From Acidobacteriaceae bacterium (GTDB lineage: Bacteria > Acidobacteriota > Terriglobia > Terriglobales > Acidobacteriaceae), in contig PLSM01000167.1 of assembly GCA_003165075.1 (NCBI GenBank), positions 122,994 to 186,993 of the forward strand: 64,000 nt of DNA, given 5' to 3'. Position numbers and translations under genes: made by a program. Under the pieces are notes generated by a model. That model made no database searches and was not told the origin of the DNA. It saw nothing but the letters and a program-made list of their open reading frames with translations. How positions within the stretch are numbered: the first letter of the stretch is position 1; each line of letters starts with the position of its first letter. Shown piece after piece: positions 25,650 through 36,568 of this stretch.

Positions 25650-28259
25650 CTATGCGCCGGCGGGGGCGCGCATGGCGTCGAGGGCGGCAGTGAGGTGGGT
25701 GGCCAGGGCTTGCTGGGTCTCAGGGGTGAGCTTGGCTCCCAGGCTGGTGAGATAGAAGACGTCGATGGCGGTTTCGCCTTCGGTGTCGATGAGAGCCACC
25801 TCGATGTTGCACTGGTGGGCGCTGAGAGTGAGGGCGATCTGGCGGAGCAGACCGGGCACATCCTGAGCCACCACCTGCAAGAGCGTGGAATGGGTGGATG
25901 AGTCGGAGTCAAACTGCAGGCGGGTAGCTACCTCGACCTTGGCGTTGGTGGGGTGATTCATGTGGCGGCGGGCTTCAAGAAGCTGCTCGACAGAGACCTT
26001 TTGTGCAACTACGTCGTAAAGGCTGGCGAGGAAGCGGTCCTTCTCACTGGGGTTGAGCTCGATGGTGCGAAAGACGTCGGTGAATTTGAAGCTGTCGACG
26101 ACCACGCCGGCGTCGTTGGAGAAGGCACCGGCGGTGACGATATTCATGCCCCAGGCGGCCAGGGTGCCGGCCACGTCGGCAAAGAGGCGCTTGCGATCGC
26201 GGACGATGACGGTGAGGTCGAATAGCTGGCGATGGGGGCGCAGATCGAGCTGAACAGGGTTCTGGTCGAGGGCGACGGCGAGCTGGAAGTGGTTGCGGAT
26301 CTGCTCGGGGAGGCGAGTTTGAAGGTAGCGCTGCGGCAGGCCCTCAAGAAAGCGTCTGAGCTCGTCGTACTGGCTGGACGGAACCATGGAGCGGATGCGA
26401 TTGAGCAGGGTGGGGTCGATGGCGGAGTGGTAGCGCACCTCGTCCACACTGCGGTCCATGAAATTGGCCGTGGCCATGTAGAACTGCCAGAGTTTCTCAG
26501 CCTTCCACGGGGTCAGAGCGTCGGGATTCACCGCCTTGATGTCCGCGTAGGTCATCACGGTGAGCATCTTCAGGACGGTCGGATTGCCTATTTTCTCAGC
26601 GAAGTCGCGCACGTTCTCAATGTCGAAGATGTCGCGGCGCATGGCGTTCGACATTTCGAGATGGAGGCGGATGAGCTTGAGGATGGACTCGCGCTCTTCG
26701 ACATCGAAGTCGAGGCGGGCCAGGAAGCTGTCGGCCAGCTCGACGCTCTGGCCGGTGTGCTCGCCGTTGCGGCGTCCCTTGCCGGTGTCGTGGAGCAGGA
26801 GTGCGAGCAGGAAGAGATCGAGGCGGTCAATCTCGGGTAGAAGCTGCGCCAGGCGCTGTTCGTAGTCGTGCGTGGGCTGGCGCAGGCCATGTACGTTGTC
26901 GATGGTGAGAAAGGTGTGCTCGTCCACCGTGTAGCGGTGATAGCTGTCGCGAATGACCAGGGCGTCGATGCCGTGGAACTCGGGAATGAGCATCTCAAGC
27001 ACACCCAGGGCGTGCATGGTGCGCAGAGCGTGGGCGGCGTGGGGGCCGAGCAACACTTCGCGCAGCGCGTTCCACAGATAAGGTCCCTCGGGGATGTGGA
27101 TGGCGAGCGCGGGCAGGGCGTCGGTGATGCGATCTTCAGCGGCCTGCGAGAGCCCGTAGCCATGGGTGGCCATGAGCGAAAAGATGCGCAGGATGGCGGC
27201 CGTATCACTGAACTGCGCGCCGGGAAGGATGTCGATGCGGCCCTGGTCGAGGATGAAATCGGTGCCCGCGATAGGGGTGCGGCGGCGCCGGAACTGGCGA
27301 TAGAAGCTGACCGGGGCAGGCAGGTGTTCCATGAGCAGCGCGGCACGGCGGTAGACGACCCTGGCATGGCGATAGTAGGTCCGCATCCAGTACGCGGGGT
27401 CGGCGGTGCCCGCTGTCTCCAGGCCAATGGAGTTGGCCGCTGCCTCGTCCTGCGACTGCCAGTCGAGGGTGTTGTCGTCGCGGCCGTGGCGGAAGTGGAG
27501 AAAACAGCGTGCGGCGGCGAGAAAGTCGAAGGCGGCCTCAGCGTCTCCGCGGGCGCTCTGGAAGACACCGCCGCGCTGGCGGGGCCATTCCTTGGTCTCT
27601 TTCAGGTGGAAGAGGAGGGCGAACCAGACGGCGAGGTGGTAGTCGCGGAGGCCGCCGGGACAATCCTTGAGGTTGGGCTCGAGGTGAAAGATGGTGTTAC
27701 CGAACTTGGCGTGGCGGGCGCGGGCGATTTCACCCAGCTTTTGGGTGATGGTATTCCACTCGCTGAGGACCAGACCGGGGAAGACGGTCTGGTGGAGCTG
27801 CTGGTAGAGAGGGAACTGGCCGGCGAGAAAGCGACGGTCGAGAGTGGCTAGCGTGAACTCAAGATTGTCGGGGTCGAAGCGGCCAGCCTCCTTGAGGGTG
27901 CGCGAACTGGGGCTGGCGCGCAGGCCGACGTCCCACATGCTCTGAATGATGGCCCGTACCCCTTCCCTGGTTTGCTCCTCGGTTTTCTCGTCGGCGAAGG
28001 CGAAGAGAACATCGATGTCCGAGTAGGGGAAGAGGTCCTTGCGCCCGTAGCCGCCCAGTGCGAGCAGGGAGACATTCTGGGAAGCCTGACCGGAAAACGC
28101 CCGGCGCCACATTTCAATGAGGATACGATCCACGACGGCAGAGCGGCGGCGAATGGCGGCTGTGCCGTCGCCGGTGCGCTCATAGGTCTGGCGGACAAGC
28201 GCCATCTCGCGAAGATACTGGTCCCGTAGATCGTCAACCGCTAAAGCGACTGGAGTCAT
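25650..28259 (-). CDS. glnD: [protein-PII] uridylyltransferase/uridylyl-removing enzyme
   Basis: GlnD senses glutamine and adds or removes UMP on P-II proteins. The 869 residues show the full domain order: nucleotidyltransferase ([18 protein letters not shown] at about 69-86, with the catalytic Asp pair), the helical linker with [11 protein letters not shown], an HD phosphohydrolase (HTFLTIDN and LLLHDTGKG, near residue 490), and two C-terminal ACT domains (about 690-770 and 800-869) that bind glutamine. Length fits E. coli GlnD (about 890). Its substrate P-II is encoded 1.8 kb away with Tyr51 intact, so the modification circuit looks complete. The intervening gene is on the opposite strand. 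Confidence 0.95.
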   Translation of the reverse strand: MTPVALAVDDLRDQYLREMALVRQTYERTGDGTAAIRRRSAVVDRILIEMWRRAFSGQASQNVSLLALGGYGRKDLFPYSDIDVLFAFADEKTEEQTREGVRAIIQSMWDVGLRASPSSRTLKEAGRFDPDNLEFTLATLDRRFLAGQFPLYQQLHQTVFPGLVLSEWNTITQKLGEIARARHAKFGNTIFHLEPNLKDCPGGLRDYHLAVWFALLFHLKETKEWPRQRGGVFQSARGDAEAAFDFLAAARCFLHFRHGRDDNTLDWQSQDEAAANSIGLETAGTADPAYWMRTYYRHARVVYRRAALLMEHLPAPVSFYRQFRRRRTPIAGTDFILDQGRIDILPGAQFSDTAAILRIFSLMATHGYGLSQAAEDRITDALPALAIHIPEGPYLWNALREVLLGPHAAHALRTMHALGVLEMLIPEFHGIDALVIRDSYHRYTVDEHTFLTIDNVHGLRQPTHDYEQRLAQLLPEIDRLDLFLLALLLHDTGKGRRNGEHTGQSVELADSFLARLDFDVEERESILKLIRLHLEMSNAMRRDIFDIENVRDFAEKIGNPTVLKMLTVMTYADIKAVNPDALTPWKAEKLWQFYMATANFMDRSVDEVRYHSAIDPTLLNRIRSMVPSSQYDELRRFLEGLPQRYLQTRLPEQIRNHFQLAVALDQNPVQLDLRPHRQLFDLTVIVRDRKRLFADVAGTLAAWGMNIVTAGAFSNDAGVVVDSFKFTDVFRTIELNPSEKDRFLASLYDVVAQKVSVEQLLEARRHMNHPTNAKVEVATRLQFDSDSSTHSTLLQVVAQDVPGLLRQIALTLSAHQCNIEVALIDTEGETAIDVFYLTSLGAKLTPETQQALATHLTAALDAMRAPAGA

Positions 28260-28963
28260 GAGTGTTTGGGTGTGGTTCTGCGACGCAAGAATAAACGTTG
28301 TTACAGAATACTAAAGATTCAAGAGGGGGGAGGACGATTATTGCCCGGCAGGGCGGAAAGTGCGGCGCGTGTGGCTGCTGCAACGAGTGTGCGTGAGTGC
28401 ATGGTGAGCGCGTCGCGATCGGCTCAAAGTGGCGGATTCAAGGGCCGCAAGAGAGAGGACGTGTTGGAACGTAGAATCTGGCGGATTACGATCCAGTCAA
28501 AAAATAACTTGCAAATTTTCGAGATTCAACACAATATGGCGTTGACTCATCACTAGGTGGGGTATTTGTCCCAGCTATGGGGATGCAGTCACGAGGCCTG
28601 TTCCCCAATACTCAGGCCGCGAGGTCGGTCTTTCACAACTTGAGCGGGTCCACGGCATACGGCTTCCTGCGCGTGCGAGGTTTTTCTTTTGCCTTGGCAG
28701 CGAAGAGAGGTTCGGATGCGCCGCAGGTGTGCGACTGGAAGCGCGCTGCTTGAGGGAGCAGTGTCATCAAGTCCTTTTTCGATCAGGTTCGGAGCCGCCG
28801 CCCGCTGATGCTCGCGTCGACGTGAGGCGCTCTCCACGGGGTACGTAAGTCCCGGAATCGGAATAGCTGCCAATCTTCTCGCCAGGTCTAGGTTTTCCGC
28901 AGGTCGATGTGGAGGACTGTCCACCTTTAAGAGAGTCGTTGGGCGGCTTGGGGGAAGGCGACC
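28260..28963. other. intergenic region, no supported gene
   Basis: About 700 bp upstream of both glnD and the aspartyl protease gene. Frames on either strand are short and lack recognisable domains; the longest (plus strand 28266-28556) has no plausible family. An AT-rich patch around 28495-28560 could hold a promoter, but no element is clear enough to call. Confidence 0.45.
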
Positions 28964-29920
28964 ATGTATTCGGTCCGTATCCGTCTTGTCCGCCTGGTTG
29001 CGGTCCGGTTGGCTCTTCTGGGAGCGGCTTGTGCGCTGCCGTGTGCATTGGCCGCAGACGCACGGCAGCCGGGCGATGCGATCCGCTTCAGCCTGATTGA
29101 CGATTACCTGATCGTCGTGCCGGTGATGGTGAACGGCGAGGGACCCTTCAAGTTCCTGCTTGATACGGGGACTACATCGAGCATGATCGATCCGGAGTTG
29201 GAGCGGAAGTTGAACGCCACGGAGATAGGAGGCTCCCATCTTGCCACGATGTCCGGTGAGAGGCGTGACCGGCGCGTGCGGCTGGACGAGGTACGCGTGG
29301 GACAGGCGGCGGTTTCCGGCCTGGTAGCGCTGGTGGACAGGCTGGATGCCGCAAGAGCATTGGTCCCCGGCGCTCGCGGCATTCTGGGCGAGGACTTTCT
29401 AAGACAGTTCGACATTTTCATCGATTACGAGAAGCACCGGCTGAGTTTTGACGAGCTTGCGCCTGCCGGGGACAGATGCCGGTTTGTCGACATGGGCGAG
29501 CACCGCGGCCAACCGACCATGAACCGGGTGCTGATCAAAGTGAAATTTCTAGGAGCGAGCGGCGGAGATCTGGTGCTGCAGTTGGACACCGCCGCCAAGA
29601 TGCCTGAGTTATTCCCTGCCAGCCACGTGTCTCTGCCGCATCCGTGGGACGGCTATGAAGCAGGCATTGGCACCGGTCCAAACCGAACCCTGGAACACAT
29701 GCACATTACGATGAAGATTGGCGCGACAGAGATCCAGGGCTGGAATCTGGTGCTGGCCCGCGATGAGGTCGTCTCCGACGCGGCAGGCCTGCTGCCGGCA
29801 TCGATTTTTCGCAGAATTTATATCAGCCATTCGGGCGGATTCGTGGTTCTGAATCCCCGCAACGAGAGACTTGAACCACGCCGCGATGAAGTGGAGATGG
29901 CTGCCATGGGGGCTCAGTAA
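28964..29920 (+). CDS. exported retropepsin-like aspartyl protease
   Basis: A 318-residue protein with a signal peptide (MYSVRIRLVRLVAVRLALLG, then CALPCALAADA). The catalytic motif FLLDTGTTSSMI appears at about residue 64, and a second LQLDTAAKMPELF near 205 suggests a two-domain, pepsin-like arrangement in which the second motif has lost the usual DTG(T/S) pattern. Acidobacteria and relatives carry many such DUF4124/gag-asp-like aspartyl proteases, often with PDZ domains; no PDZ is obvious here. It is probably periplasmic. The substrate is unknown. Confidence 0.82.
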   Translation: MYSVRIRLVRLVAVRLALLGAACALPCALAADARQPGDAIRFSLIDDYLIVVPVMVNGEGPFKFLLDTGTTSSMIDPELERKLNATEIGGSHLATMSGERRDRRVRLDEVRVGQAAVSGLVALVDRLDAARALVPGARGILGEDFLRQFDIFIDYEKHRLSFDELAPAGDRCRFVDMGEHRGQPTMNRVLIKVKFLGASGGDLVLQLDTAAKMPELFPASHVSLPHPWDGYEAGIGTGPNRTLEHMHITMKIGATEIQGWNLVLARDEVVSDAAGLLPASIFRRIYISHSGGFVVLNPRNERLEPRRDEVEMAAMGAQ

Positions 29921-30048
29921 TGATTTGCCGACTGGCATGATTTAGCGCCAGCGCGGTGATTGAGAGTGAGGGCAAAAACCCCGACCTCGAAGCCGCGACC
30001 CCATGGAGACGCACGATGACGGATTGATTCGCGCCGGACCCGAGTCTT

Positions 30049-31916
<1,868 letters not shown>

Positions 31917-32242
31917 TTTTCTTCTGCTCCAAGAAAATGTGTCCGCAAACGAAAACGGAGCCCCGAAATACCCGCCGGACTGCGAGCACCTGGTTCGATT
32001 TGCAGCGCTTACCGCGTGCTCAGGACCACTTACCGGCGCAAAGCCTGACCGCCGGTCAGGAGGCGCCGATACCATTGGGCATGATTGTGTGAACATTGAA
32101 GAATAGCGCATGCACCGCCCTTTTTCGCGGCCCAATCCGGAACTGGAGCACAAAAAAAGAGTTACGCCACACCTGGTGGATCCGCAGACTGGTCGAGCCG
32201 ACAGCCGGATTTGAACCGGCAGAGCCGAGGTATAGTAGAGGG
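31917..32242. other. divergent promoter region amtB / nuoB
   Basis: A 326-bp gap. It holds a 7-bp inverted repeat (CCTGACC-GCC-GGTCAGG, 32044-32060) midway between the two starts, which could be an operator, and a tRNA 3' fragment at 32188-32225 (listed separately). I looked for a sigma-54 promoter (GG-N10-GC type) ahead of amtB and did not find a convincing one. Confidence 0.5.
32188..32225 (-). pseudogene. 3' fragment of a tRNA gene
   Basis: Read on the minus strand, 32204-32220 gives a perfect T-arm: stem GCCGG/CCGGC with the loop TTCAAAT, which matches the universal TTCRANY. It is followed by seven acceptor-like bases TGTCGGC, then T, and a terminal CGACCA. The acceptor end resembles a tRNA-Thr 3' end (TGTCGGC would pair GCCGACA). 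Upstream I find no D-arm, no matching 5' acceptor and no complete anticodon arm, so only the 3' part is present. Such remnants can come from integration at a tRNA gene or from degraded duplication. Confidence 0.55.
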
Positions 32243-32818
32243 ATGGCACCAACGCAGGAGCGCGACCACTACTTATTCGGGGCACTGGAGAGCAGCGCTA
32301 CGAACCGCGCCAAATTGGCGGAAGTGAGCTACGGCTACGAACAGCCGGAAGGCGTGCTGCTGACTTCGCTGGATTTCGCCGTCAACTGGGTGCGCAAGAG
32401 TTCGGTCTGGCCGGTGACCTTCGGCCTGGCCTGCTGTGCCATTGAAATGATGTCGATGGGTGCTTCGCGCTTCGATATCGCCCGATTTGGCGCCGAGGTT
32501 TTCAGGCCGTCTCCGCGGCAGGCCGACCTGATGATCGTGGCCGGACGCGTTTCGCAGAAGATGGCGCCGGTGGTGCGTCGGCTCTATGACCAGATGCCGG
32601 AGCCGAAGTGGGTAATTTCAATGGGTGCCTGCGCCACTTCGGGGGGTGTGTTCAACAACTATGCGATTGTGCAGGGTGTGAACCAGGTGATTCCCGTGGA
32701 CGTTTATGTTCCCGGATGCCCGCCCAGGCCGGAGCAACTTCTCTATGCCATTACGCTTTTGCAGGAGAAGATTAAGCGCGAACCGCGCAGTTTGCTGAAA
32801 ACCCTCAACGCTGGGTGA
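32243..32818 (+). CDS. nuoB: NADH-quinone oxidoreductase subunit B
   Basis: NuoB carries the N2 iron-sulfur cluster that hands electrons to quinone in complex I. The 191 residues start at ATG 32243 and keep all four cluster cysteines: the tandem pair Cys64-Cys65 in [10 protein letters not shown], Cys130 in GACATSGG and Cys159 in PGCPPRPE. The frame extends upstream through the tRNA fragment but that part is not NuoB. No other nuo gene lies in this window, on either side, so the gene is apparently detached from a complex I operon, or is an extra copy. Confidence 0.93.
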   Translation: MAPTQERDHYLFGALESSATNRAKLAEVSYGYEQPEGVLLTSLDFAVNWVRKSSVWPVTFGLACCAIEMMSMGASRFDIARFGAEVFRPSPRQADLMIVAGRVSQKMAPVVRRLYDQMPEPKWVISMGACATSGGVFNNYAIVQGVNQVIPVDVYVPGCPPRPEQLLYAITLLQEKIKREPRSLLKTLNAG

Positions 32819-32983
32819 GTTGAGTCCTCCCCTGCCAGCAATCCTGGTTATCGAATACCAGGGGCGTGAAACCTACGTTCAAATGCGGCCGGGAGTCAGC
32901 AATTAACCCCCTGTGCAGAAATGCACATTCCTCATTCCAAAGGGTGAGTATAATTATTGGTTTGATTGCGGAGGATGCAAGGA

Positions 32984-34117
32984 ATGAGTCTGCGTAACAT
33001 GAAGTCTGTCTGCCTGGTTCTGGCTTCGGCCAGCATCGCCTTAATACCAATGGGGTGCAAGAAGGCTCCCCCGATCACATTGGCGTGCGCTGCTACGCCC
33101 CCAGCCCTCTTTGCCGGCGATCCGGTCACGGTGACCGCGACCCCCGGCGCAGTGAGCACCAAGAAGAAGAACAGCGTGGTTTACAGCTGGACCGGAACAG
33201 GAGTGACGGGCAACGGAGCCACGGCCACTGTGCCCACAGCTTCTCTGGATCCCGGAAGCTACACGGTGAAGGGAACGGTGAAGGAAGGCAAGCCGAGGAA
33301 GGAAGGCCTGAAGCCGGGCCAGTCCGCCGAGTGCTCTGCCAGCTTTACGGTGAAGGAATTTGAGCCGCCGACGGTAAGCTGCTCGACCAATCCCAGCACG
33401 ATCAAGCCGGGAGACACGAGCACCGTGACTGCCATGGGCACGAGCCCGCAGAACCGCCCGCTGACTTACAGTTATGCGGCGGCTGCCGGAACCATCAGTG
33501 GCAGTGGGACCACAGCGACATTCTCATCTACCGGCGCACCTGCCGGCTCGGTGGGGATTACCTGCACCGTGGCCGACGACAAGCATCACACGGCAAACGC
33601 CGAGACCGGTGTAACGATTGTGGCGCCGCCACCGCCGCCGATTCCGCACACCCAGGCGCTTTGCTCAATGAGCTTCGACAAAGACAAGCACCGCTCGACT
33701 CGCGTGGACAACGAAGCCAAGGCCTGCCTGGACGAAATCGCTCTTGATCTGCAGAGGCAGTCCGACGCCAAGGCCGTGATAGCTGGCGATTCAAATGCCA
33801 AGGAGAAGGCGAAGACCGCGAAGGAAGAGAAGTTTGCGGCCAAGCACAAGCATGCCAAGGTTGAGGATTCCGCCGCACAGCGCGCCGTCAACGCCAAGGA
33901 TTACCTGGTGAAGGAAAAGGGCATTGACCCCTCTCGCATCACCGTGGTGACTGGTGCTGAGGATGGCCAAAAGGTGGAAGACTACCTGGTGCCCGCAGGC
34001 GCCACCTTCTCGACCGATGTTTCCGGAACCACCGCGGTAGACGAGTCGGCAGTGAAGGTCCAGGCACGGAAACCTCTGGGCGCGCGGCATCACAAACACG
34101 CGGCCAAGGAAAACTAA
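32984..34117 (+). CDS. Ig-repeat/OmpA-like envelope protein, likely lipoprotein
   Basis: A 377-residue exported protein. I choose ATG 32984, nine bases after GGAGG. The hydrophobic leader ends at IPMGCKK, a weak lipobox, so it may be lipid-anchored. Two Ig-like/PKD-like beta-sandwich repeats follow (VTATPGAVST..YSWTGTGV and VTAMGTSPQNRPLTYSY), then an OmpA_C-like domain (CSMSFDKDKHR, later QRAVNAKDYLVKEKG and DPSRITVVTG). The peptidoglycan-binding GHTD-like position reads GDSNA. The next gene is a paralogue that adds an N-terminal barrel. The role is probably cell-envelope anchoring or structure. Confidence 0.8.
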   Translation: MSLRNMKSVCLVLASASIALIPMGCKKAPPITLACAATPPALFAGDPVTVTATPGAVSTKKKNSVVYSWTGTGVTGNGATATVPTASLDPGSYTVKGTVKEGKPRKEGLKPGQSAECSASFTVKEFEPPTVSCSTNPSTIKPGDTSTVTAMGTSPQNRPLTYSYAAAAGTISGSGTTATFSSTGAPAGSVGITCTVADDKHHTANAETGVTIVAPPPPPIPHTQALCSMSFDKDKHRSTRVDNEAKACLDEIALDLQRQSDAKAVIAGDSNAKEKAKTAKEEKFAAKHKHAKVEDSAAQRAVNAKDYLVKEKGIDPSRITVVTGAEDGQKVEDYLVPAGATFSTDVSGTTAVDESAVKVQARKPLGARHHKHAAKEN

Positions 34118-34130
34118 ACTGGTGAATCAG

Positions 34131-34162
34131 GACGCCCGTTCCCCCATTGGGGAGCGGGCGCC
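34131..34162 (+). terminator. strong hairpin after the first Ig/OmpA-like gene
   Basis: A 12-bp stem with one G-U pair (34133-34144 with 34149-34160) around a CATT loop begins 14 bp after the stop codon. It is followed by CCTTAAACG, with few T residues, so it may be a factor-assisted terminator or mRNA 3' stabiliser. A similar hairpin follows the paralogous gene. Confidence 0.6.
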
Positions 34163-34645
34163 TTAAACGAACGTAAAGAAGGCCAAGCTGCCAGGCTCCT
34201 GTGTCGCTGAAGACTGGGAGCCTGAGCGGCTCGGGAGAAAAGTGGCGAGCCACCGATTCGTCCGGATCGGGTTTCCGGTGAGCCTCTTTCTGCTAGTTAT
34301 CCATATTTCGTATATGCTCCGGGGATTCAAAAACAGGTACGTATAGCATCTGAACGCGAACTCCACAGCCAGCTATGAACCTAGCGGGCTGAGTGAATTG
34401 GGATTGAAATCCGGCTCTGCCTATTACAAAAGTAACAGGTTACTGAGTACGGGTTTTGGGGGTGTTGCGGAAGGCAACCTGTTGGAAAATTGTGCTGTCG
34501 CGATCACTCATATGTTACTTTTAGATTGTTGTTTCGAGTTTTTTTGAAGTGCCGCCTGCACGCCGCTCGCACGGTACCAGCGGGGGCGGCTCACAAAGGC
34601 ACCTCATCCCAAGATGAGTTTCAGTTTTTTGCGGAGGAAAATCGC
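34163..34645. other. intergenic region upstream of the barrel/Ig/OmpA gene
   Basis: About 480 bp without a supported gene. The lower-GC stretch 34425-34555 and the AT-rich TTTTTTGAAG around 34537-34546 may hold the promoter, and a GCGGAGG ribosome site ends the region at 34631-34637. A reading frame continues upstream from the real start but has no signal peptide or domain. Confidence 0.45.
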
Positions 34646-36382
34646 ATGTATTCGCGGATTTTAAAGTCTGTTTGCCGGGTTCTGGCCTTGGCGTGTGTTG
34701 TTCTCATGCCGGTTGCGCTGGTAGCCCAGGGTTCTTCGAGGCCGGCAGTCAAGGCCGATTCGGGGGATACCGCTTCAAGGTGGGATATCTTCGCCGGCTA
34801 CAGCTATCTGGCGCCGAAAGGGACCGTGAATGTGCCACAGCCGTCCGGCGCCACAGTGCCTTTCAGCTACGACTCCGTCAACGTGGGCGGGCTGGGCAGC
34901 GTGGCCTACTTCTTCAACCGGTATGTCGGCGCTCAAGCAGAAATCGGCATACATGAGTGGGGCAAGGGTTCCGACACCAGCAACATCGGCGAGCATGGGA
35001 ACGATGATGGTTTCTTTACCGTCGGCGGCGGCATTATCGCACGCTATCCTACTTCTGACATCACGCCGTTTATGCACGCACTAGTGGGTACGGCGCGGAT
35101 CGACGGCCCCGACCACAACCCATTTACATGGGGACCGGCTCTGACACTCGGCGGCGGAATGGACTATAACACGCCGCTGTTCAATCACCGTCTCTCGATC
35201 CGCATCTTTCAGGCGGACTACGAGTGGATGCACGCCGACTTTGGTACGGGCGCCTTCGGCGGCCGCGCGAACATCAATGCAGCGCGCCTGAGCGCAGGCA
35301 TTGTCATTCACGCCGGCAGCATCGCGCCGCCTCCGCCGGTGACCCTGGTATGCTCGGCCAGCCCCGACTCGGTCTTCCCTGGCGATCCGGTCACGGTGAC
35401 GGCGACGGCCGGGATGCTGAATCCCAAACTAAACGCGGTTTACAGCTGGTCAGGAGACGGAGTGACGGGCAATGGAACCACAGCGACCGTGAACACCGGC
35501 TCATTGGCTCCGGGCACCTACACCGTAAAGTGCGGAGTGAAGGAAGGAAAGCCCGGCAAGGAAGGTCTGAAGCCGTGGGAGAACGCCGACAGTACGGCGA
35601 CCTTCACGGTGAAGAAGTTCGAGCCGCCGACTATCAGCTGCTCGGCTAACCCCAGCAGCATCAACGCGGGCGACAGCAGCACGATTACGGCCACGGGCAT
35701 GAGTCCCCAGAACCGTCCGCTCACTTACAGCTACGCGGCAGCGGCTGGCACGATCAGCGGCAGCGGAACCACGGCGACGTTCTCTTCGGCAGGCGCTCCG
35801 GCAGGCCCCATAGAGATCACCTGCAACGTGTCTGACGACAAGGGGAACACAGGCAGCGCGACCACTACGCTGACCATCGTGGCGCCGCCTCCGCCGGTGG
35901 TACAGCACACGCAGGCGCTTTGCTCGATCACCTTCGACAAGGACAAGCATCGTCCACTGCGCGTGGACAACGAAGCCAAGGCCTGTCTGGACGAGGTAGC
36001 TCTCGACCTGCAGAAGCAGTCAGATGCGAAGGCCGTGGTGGTTGGCGATGCGAATGCCAAGGAGAAGGCGAAGACTGCCAAGCAAGGGGCGTATGCGGCC
36101 AAGCACAAGCATGCCAAGGTGGAAGACTCCGCCGCGCAGCGCGCCGTCAACACCAAGGACTACCTGGTGACCGAGAAGGGCATTGATGCGTCTCGCATCA
36201 GCGTGGCAACGGGTACTGCCGATGAGCAAAAGGTGGAAGATTACCTGGTGCCCGCGGGCGCTACCTTCTCGGCCGACGTCCCCGGAACTACCTCGGTGGA
36301 TGAGTCCGCTGTGAAACCCCAGGTGCGCAAGCCTCTGGGTGCACGGCATCACACGCACCACGCGGCGGCGAAGGCACAGTAG
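34646..36382 (+). CDS. OmpA-like outer-membrane barrel with Ig repeats and OmpA C-domain
   Basis: A 578-residue protein from ATG 34646, after GGAGG. A signal peptide (SVCRVLALACVVLMPVALVAQ) precedes an eight-strand OmpA-type barrel at about 45-225 (WDIFAGYSYLAPKG, GLGSVAYFFNRYVGAQAEIG, LSAGIVIHAG). Then come two Ig-like repeats and an OmpA_C-like domain, all closely similar to those of the preceding gene, including identical blocks such as RPLTYSYAAAAGTISGSG. So this is the barrel-bearing member of a tandem pair. It likely links the outer membrane to peptidoglycan, although the GHTD position reads GDANA. Recent duplication is inferred from near-identical DNA blocks. Confidence 0.83.
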   Translation: MYSRILKSVCRVLALACVVLMPVALVAQGSSRPAVKADSGDTASRWDIFAGYSYLAPKGTVNVPQPSGATVPFSYDSVNVGGLGSVAYFFNRYVGAQAEIGIHEWGKGSDTSNIGEHGNDDGFFTVGGGIIARYPTSDITPFMHALVGTARIDGPDHNPFTWGPALTLGGGMDYNTPLFNHRLSIRIFQADYEWMHADFGTGAFGGRANINAARLSAGIVIHAGSIAPPPPVTLVCSASPDSVFPGDPVTVTATAGMLNPKLNAVYSWSGDGVTGNGTTATVNTGSLAPGTYTVKCGVKEGKPGKEGLKPWENADSTATFTVKKFEPPTISCSANPSSINAGDSSTITATGMSPQNRPLTYSYAAAAGTISGSGTTATFSSAGAPAGPIEITCNVSDDKGNTGSATTTLTIVAPPPPVVQHTQALCSITFDKDKHRPLRVDNEAKACLDEVALDLQKQSDAKAVVVGDANAKEKAKTAKQGAYAAKHKHAKVEDSAAQRAVNTKDYLVTEKGIDASRISVATGTADEQKVEDYLVPAGATFSADVPGTTSVDESAVKPQVRKPLGARHHTHHAAAKAQ

Positions 36383-36447
36383 CGCGTCGTGCCTGTTACC
36401 CGCCAGATTTCGGGTATCGAGGCCGTGACTGGAACAAAGCTGCTGGA

Positions 36448-36480
36448 CAGGCCCCCATTCCACAGTGGGATAGGGGCCTG
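36448..36480 (+). terminator. long hairpin after the second Ig/OmpA-like gene
   Basis: CAGGCCCC (36448-36455) pairs with GGGGCCTG (36473-36480); the inner bases also pair (ATTCCA with TGGGAT, one mismatch, one G-U) down to a CAG loop. It starts 65 bp after the stop codon and has no T-run. It mirrors the hairpin after the paralogous gene. Confidence 0.6.
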
Positions 36481-36568
36481 GCAGCCGCCGACAGAATATC
36501 CTCTGCAATCCTCTGAGGTTGACCGTTCTCACGGTCAGCCTCTTCCCTTTGAATGTGCCTTGTTTCGG

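Noticed and set aside
28266..28556. A 96-codon frame between glnD and the aspartyl protease
   Set aside because: No domain, biased composition and no clear ribosome site.
31917..32242. Sigma-54 promoter ahead of amtB
   Set aside because: No convincing GG-N10-GC element at a suitable distance; the inverted repeat at 32044 is not of that type.
32170..32245. Complete tRNA gene
   Set aside because: Only the T-arm and acceptor 3' end can be folded; no anticodon stem, D-arm or 5' acceptor half matches.
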